Below, piece after piece: positions 60,428 through 64,000 of a stretch of 64,000 nucleotides of DNA. Position 1 is the stretch's first letter, and each line of letters begins with the position of its first letter. The notes under the pieces were generated by a model. It was not told the origin of the DNA. It was given only the letters and a program-made list of their open reading frames with translations, and did not search any database. Location: assembly GCA_001543385.1 (NCBI GenBank), contig LPNH01000014.1, positions 58,457 through 122,456 on the forward strand. The letters run 5' to 3'. Both the position numbers and the translations under genes were made by a program. The stretch comes from Candidatus Hemicellulosilyticus sp. P3 (GTDB lineage Bacteria > Bacteroidota > Bacteroidia > Bacteroidales > P3).

Positions 60428-61753
60428 ATGACGGCTCGACATTTCTGTTCTGTAGGAGGCCACCTGTTTGCCGTGTCGCTGCGCGACGGGGCCCTGCCGG
60501 GCAATTACGCCCCTTTCGAGGCGCCGGCGGGTGTGCCGCTTTTTACGCTCGAAGAGACCGATGCGCTGCCCGAACTGGAGTTGACAGCCGTCGCCCTGCC
60601 CCGTGACGCGGAGGACGACACGGCCCACGTCGGGATCTACGAAGCCACCTGGGACAGTGGCAGACGCAGGGGGCTCTGCTTCACCCTGGCGCCTGCCGCC
60701 GGGACGCCCCCCTGTGCGCGGCTGCTGGCGGACCGCGGCGGACGCACCGCCGCGCTGCAATGCTTGGACACACGGCAGCGCAGTTTTGTCGTCAACAGCA
60801 GTCTCATGCTGCTCTACGCGCTCTTCACGGCCGACCGCCGGACACTGCTCATGCATGCCTCGACGGTCGTCTCGAACGGCTGCGGATATCTCTTCCTCGG
60901 CGTCAGCGGCACCGGCAAGAGCACGCACAGCCGCCTGTGGATGGAGACCATACCCGGTGTGACCCTGCTCAACGACGACAACCCGGTGCTGCGGGTCGCC
61001 GACGACGGCACAGTGCGCGTGTACGGCACTCCTTGGAGCGGCAAGACACCCTGCTACGTCAACCGTGACGCGCCGGCAGGCGCCATCGTCGACCTTGAGC
61101 AAGCCCCCTGTAACGCCATCGAACGGCTTGCGCTGCCCGAAGCCTATGCCGCGCTGCTCTCGTCGTCGTCGGGCTTGAAGCACGACAGCGACACCGCCGA
61201 CAGCATGCACGCCACACTGTCGGCCCTGCTGACGCAGGTGCCTTGCTATCATCTGCGTTGCCTGCCCGACCACGCCGCCGCACGGCTCTGCCACAACACC
61301 GTGGCCGCCGCGGCGCCACTGGGCAAAGCGGTGGTGGAGATACCCAACGCCATCTTGCTCAAAGAGGTCGGCGGCCTGCTGCAAGACGGCAAGCAGGTGA
61401 CCCTTTCCACCAAAGGGTACAGCATGCTGCCCTTTATCCGCGGCGGTCGCGACAGTGTGCGGCTGGCGCGTTGCGGACGCTACGCCGCAGGCGACGCGGT
61501 GCTGGCCGAGGTGGCGCCCGACTGCTACGTGTTGCACCGCATCGCCGCCATCGACGGCGAAAACGTGACGCTGGCCGGCGACGGGAACCTGGGACGCACC
61601 GAGCATTGCCTTACGTCACACATCGCCGGCAAGGTAGAAGCCATCGTCTCGCCGTCGGGCAGAGAACGGCGTGTGCCCGACGCCCGTGTCTGGCTGGCGC
61701 TACCGCGCTGGATGCGGCGCTGCACGCTGGCCGTCATGCGAAGAGTGCTATGA
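60428..61753 (+). CDS. HPr-kinase-like/S26 peptidase-like fusion protein
   Basis: A 441-residue protein with two modules. The first 300 residues resemble the HPr kinase/PEP carboxykinase-like P-loop proteins that sit beside PqqD genes. LLMHASTVVSNGCGYLFLG is followed by Walker A GVSGTGKSTHSRLW (about 158-171) and LLNDDNPVL. Residues about 310-420 look like an S24/S26 signal-peptidase fold: TKGYSMLPFIRGG with Ser332, GDAVLAEV, YVLHRIAAIDG with His370 and GDGNLGRTE. A Ser-His pair resembles the SipW/SEC11 type rather than Ser-Lys. There is no membrane anchor apart from a weak C-terminal segment. The next gene, PqqD-like, overlaps by four bases. Together they may process or phosphorylate a peptide. 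The function is inferred. Confidence 0.72.
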   Translation: MTARHFCSVGGHLFAVSLRDGALPGNYAPFEAPAGVPLFTLEETDALPELELTAVALPRDAEDDTAHVGIYEATWDSGRRRGLCFTLAPAAGTPPCARLLADRGGRTAALQCLDTRQRSFVVNSSLMLLYALFTADRRTLLMHASTVVSNGCGYLFLGVSGTGKSTHSRLWMETIPGVTLLNDDNPVLRVADDGTVRVYGTPWSGKTPCYVNRDAPAGAIVDLEQAPCNAIERLALPEAYAALLSSSSGLKHDSDTADSMHATLSALLTQVPCYHLRCLPDHAAARLCHNTVAAAAPLGKAVVEIPNAILLKEVGGLLQDGKQVTLSTKGYSMLPFIRGGRDSVRLARCGRYAAGDAVLAEVAPDCYVLHRIAAIDGENVTLAGDGNLGRTEHCLTSHIAGKVEAIVSPSGRERRVPDARVWLALPRWMRRCTLAVMRRVL

Positions 61754-62061
61754 GAACAGTAAAGGAATCACCCCATCATAAATCACCCATGAGACAGAAA
61801 TCCGGATTCAAACTACGCCAACTGGGCGACGAATATATCCTCACCGCCGAGGGTGCCAGCCACGTCAACTTCAACAAGCTGATGGTGATGAACCACAGCG
61901 CCGCCTACCTGTGGCGGAGCGTCGCCGGCAACGATTTCGACGCGGAGCGCCTGGCCGCCCTGCTGGTACAGGAATATGCCATTGACGAAGCGGCGGCGCG
62001 ACACGACGCCGAGGCCATCATGCAGTCGTGGGAGGAGGCCGGCCTGATCTGCGGGTCGTGA
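61750..62061 (+). CDS. PqqD-like peptide-binding protein
   Basis: A 103-residue protein with the PqqD/RiPP-recognition fold: FKLRQLGDEYILTAEGASHVNFNKLMVMN, then SAAYLWRSVAGNDFDAERLAALLVQEYAIDEAAARHDAEAIMQSWEEAGLI. These proteins bind leader peptides for modifying enzymes. The start codon overlaps the kinase-like stop as ATGA; the second ATG at 61789 (MRQKSGFKL) would remove a low-complexity 13-residue lead. No precursor peptide gene is seen nearby. It ends 63 bases before ribBA, which has its own promoter. Confidence 0.85.
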   Translation: MRTVKESPHHKSPMRQKSGFKLRQLGDEYILTAEGASHVNFNKLMVMNHSAAYLWRSVAGNDFDAERLAALLVQEYAIDEAAARHDAEAIMQSWEEAGLICGS

Positions 62062-62076
62062 CACGGCAAAAAAATG

Positions 62077-62084
62077 TATCTTTG
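62077..62084 (+). promoter_or_regulatory. Promoter for ribBA
   Basis: TATCTTTG, an exact consensus match, 41 bases before the preferred ribBA ATG. It makes the upstream in-frame start at 62074 impossible. Confidence 0.7.
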
Positions 62085-62124
62085 CACCTGCGGACTGGAG
62101 CACCGCCTTTCACCACAGACCACT

Positions 62125-63336
62125 ATGGAGATAAAACTGAACACAATAGAAGAAGCCATCGCTGATTTCAAAGCAGGCAAATTTGTGATTGTCGTCGACG
62201 ACGAGGACCGCGAGAATGAGGGCGATTTCATTATCGCCGCCGAGATGATCACACCCGAGCATGTCAACTTCATGCTCAAAAACGGCCGCGGCGTGCTCTG
62301 CGCCCCGATCACCGAACAGCGGTGCAAGGAGCTCAACCTTGACATGCAGGTGCACGACAACACGTCGCTTTTAGGCACCCCCTTCACTGTCACCGTGGAC
62401 CTGCTGGGCAAAGGGTGCACGACAGGGGTGTCGATGTACGACCGCGCCACCACCATCCGGGCCCTCGCCGACCCGGCCACCCAAGCGTCGGACCTGGGCC
62501 GGCCGGGCCACATCAACCCGTTGCGGGCCCGCAATGGCGGTGTGCTGGTGCGTGCCGGCCACACCGAGGCGGCAGTCGACCTGGCTCGTCTCGCCGGGCT
62601 CTACCCTGCCGGAGCGCTCATCGAAATCATCAACGACGACGGCACCATGGCACGGCTGCCCCAACTGATGGAGGTGAGCCGCCGTTTCGGCATAAAGATT
62701 GTCACCATCAAAGACCTCATCGCCTACCGTGTGGCCCACGAGACGCTCATCCGTAAGGAGGAAGAGGTGTTTCTGCCCACCCGCTGGGGCAACTTTAAGC
62801 TCATCGCCTACACCCAGCTCGACAACGGAACCACCCACATGGCTCTTACAAAAGGCGAGTGGCGCGATGACGAGCCGGTGTTGGTGCGCGTACACTCCAG
62901 CTGCGCCACCGGCGACATATTCGGCAGCTGCAAATGCGACTGCGGCGACCAGCTGCATGAAGCCATGCGCATGGTTGAGCAGGAAGGGCGCGGCATAGTC
63001 CTCTACATGAGTCAGGAGGGGCGCGGCATCGGCCTGGTCAACAAACTCAAGGCCTACCACCTGCAGGAGCAGGGCATGGACACGGTCGACGCCAACCTGG
63101 CGCTGGGTTTCAAGGCCGACGAGCGCGATTACGGCATCGGAGCGCAGATGCTGCGCGACTTAGGGGTGCGCAAAATGCGCCTGCTGACCAACAACCCCGT
63201 CAAGCGCAGCGGACTGGAAGGCTACGGGCTCGAAATTGTCGAGACGGTGCCCATCGTCATCCAGCCCAACCGCTACAACGAGCGATACCTGAAGACGAAA
63301 CAGGACCGCATGGGTCACGACTTGCATCTGGATTAA
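62125..63336 (+). CDS. ribBA: Bifunctional 3,4-dihydroxy-2-butanone-4-phosphate synthase/GTP cyclohydrolase II
   Basis: Makes both precursors of riboflavin. The N-terminal half (about residues 1-205) is Rib[19 protein letters not shown], then [27 protein letters not shown] and [26 protein letters not shown]. The C-terminal half is RibA: zinc ligands in [18 protein letters not shown], the [18 protein letters not shown] stretch, then [13 protein letters not shown] and [19 protein letters not shown]. Length is about 403 residues. The frame is open from 62074, but ATG 62125 lies after the promoter and matches the family start. No FMN riboswitch is evident in the short leader. Confidence 0.97.
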   Translation: MEIKLNTIEEAIADFKAGKFVIVVDDEDRENEGDFIIAAEMITPEHVNFMLKNGRGVLCAPITEQRCKELNLDMQVHDNTSLLGTPFTVTVDLLGKGCTTGVSMYDRATTIRALADPATQASDLGRPGHINPLRARNGGVLVRAGHTEAAVDLARLAGLYPAGALIEIINDDGTMARLPQLMEVSRRFGIKIVTIKDLIAYRVAHETLIRKEEEVFLPTRWGNFKLIAYTQLDNGTTHMALTKGEWRDDEPVLVRVHSSCATGDIFGSCKCDCGDQLHEAMRMVEQEGRGIVLYMSQEGRGIGLVNKLKAYHLQEQGMDTVDANLALGFKADERDYGIGAQMLRDLGVRKMRLLTNNPVKRSGLEGYGLEIVETVPIVIQPNRYNERYLKTKQDRMGHDLHLD

Positions 63337-63376
63337 AACATCTACGCGCCACGGCAGGAAAAAGATCTCTGAAAAC

Positions 63377-63547
63377 ATGGACAACAACTTCAAAATCAAG
63401 ATTGACGCACTGGTCGGAGAAATCAGCCAAGTCAATAACCTCAATATCAAAATAGACATCCTCAACTACCTGGAGCAACAGGCTTCCTACATGTTGTGGC
63501 AGCTGGAAGAGGAGAAGCGTATCGACGACGACTCGCACGATGTCTGA
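63377..63547 (+). CDS. Small acidic protein of unknown function
   Basis: A 56-residue protein, MDNNFKIKIDALVGEISQVN then NIKIDILNYLEQQASYMLWQLEEEKRIDDDSHDV. It looks helical with an acidic end and no signal peptide. The ATG follows 40 bases after ribBA and its stop overlaps the LptE start by eight bases, so it is probably translated with LptE. I do not recognise a family, but the coupling and codon use argue for a real gene. Confidence 0.65.
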   Translation: MDNNFKIKIDALVGEISQVNNLNIKIDILNYLEQQASYMLWQLEEEKRIDDDSHDV

Positions 63548-64000
63548 CACCCTGCACCATATCGCCCGCCACACCGCCTGCCGGCGGCTGTTGCCGTTTC
63601 TGCTGGCGGCGACGGCGCTATTGGTGTCGTGCGTAGGGGGCTACAGCTTTACGGGAGCCTCAATCCCCATCGAGGCCAAGACCTTATCGCTGCAGCCATT
63701 CCCCAACTACGCCACCACTGTCAACCCGCAGCTCAGCCAAAAGCTCTACGACGCGCTGCACAACCTCTACGAGTCGCAGACGCGGCTGAGCGTCACCGGC
63801 AGCGACGGCGACCTGCAGGTGTCGGGCGAAATCACTTCCTACACCACCCAGGCCTCGTCGCTGTCGAGCGATGACAATGTGGCCACCAACCGCCTTACGG
63901 TGACCATCAAGGTGAAGTTTGTCAACCTTGTCACACCCGCTGACGATTTTGAACAGTCGTTTACACGTTATAAGGACTACGACGCCACACGCGACTTCTC
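63540..64000 (+). CDS. lptE: LPS-assembly lipoprotein LptE (partial, runs off the right edge)
   Basis: The first 153 codons of an exported lipoprotein. The signal ends in a lipobox (ATALLVSC) followed by VGGYSFTGASIPIEAKTLSLQ. The first part of the mature protein continues PQLSQKLYDALHNLYESQTRLSV and VSGEITSYTTQASS. This matches LptE-family proteins, which plug LptD at the outer membrane. The C terminus lies outside the window. The start ATG overlaps the preceding small gene. The window also holds lptB at 11677-12438. Confidence 0.82.
   Translation, partial: MSDTLHHIARHTACRRLLPFLLAATALLVSCVGGYSFTGASIPIEAKTLSLQPFPNYATTVNPQLSQKLYDALHNLYESQTRLSVTGSDGDLQVSGEITSYTTQASSLSSDDNVATNRLTVTIKVKFVNLVTPADDFEQSFTRYKDYDATRDF

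Noticed and set aside
62062-62124. An FMN riboswitch before ribBA
   Set aside because: The leader between promoter and start is about 35 bases, too short for the FMN aptamer, and none of its conserved pieces is visible.

Overview
The window comes from a member of the Bacteroidota, most likely the Bacteroidales. The evidence is the recurrent -7 promoter motif TAnnTTTG ahead of many genes, starts without Shine-Dalgarno sequences, and typical families: a PorE-like TPR/PD40/OmpA protein, C69 dipeptidases, ResB-CcsA fusion, RibBA fusion, LptE, imelysin lipoprotein and SDR-type threonine dehydrogenase. Most of the window looks GC-rich by eye. Genus cannot be assigned from the sequence alone.

Layout. 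1-10.6 kb (mostly minus strand): ECF sigma factor, miaA, PorE-like protein, an ABC importer (permease and ATPase) in a four-base-overlap operon with dapB, a YhcC-type radical SAM protein and recQ. 10.6-12.5 kb (plus): kdsD-like isomerase and lptB, diverging from recQ over back-to-back promoters. 12.5-16.6 kb (minus): Ig-like lipoprotein, flippase, fabD. 16.7-25.8 kb (plus): S41 protease, TlpA-like protein, Mrp and NifU-like Fe-S proteins, PduO-type adenosyltransferase, DUF2795 protein, DUF2520 protein, TatD, a carboxyltransferase subunit that has lost its biotin lysine, and rnfA. 25.9-32.1 kb: small acidic lipoprotein, trpS, manC, eno, flavin-reductase-like lipoprotein and a C69 dipeptidase. 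32.3-38.7 kb (plus): porin, imelysin and di-haem oxidoreductase, then the ResB-CcsA cytochrome c assembly protein, which would attach the haems.

38.8-55.1 kb is visibly more AT-rich and reads as an accessory defence/toxin-antitoxin island. It holds (a) an Xre regulator followed by a giant DEDD exonuclease-RecQ-UvrD fusion, a PLD-DEAH-DUF3427 helicase and a Nudix gene cut off by a RhuM remnant; (b) two complete three-gene hipB-hipS-hipT-like modules, the first with three candidate operators; (c) an AAA ATPase with a nuclease-like C terminus; and (d) a higB toxin whose Xre-ImmA partner has an internal deletion. The nuclease/helicase operon is the best candidate for an undescribed defence system.

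55.2-64 kb returns to GC-rich core genes: a second C69 dipeptidase, the threonine pathway (SDR threonine dehydrogenase and kbl) around an HdeD-family protein, a two-gene cassette coding for an HPr-kinase-like/S26-peptidase-like fusion plus a PqqD-like protein, ribBA, a small conserved-looking protein and lptE, which runs off the right edge. No rRNA, intact tRNA, CRISPR array or insertion sequence was seen.
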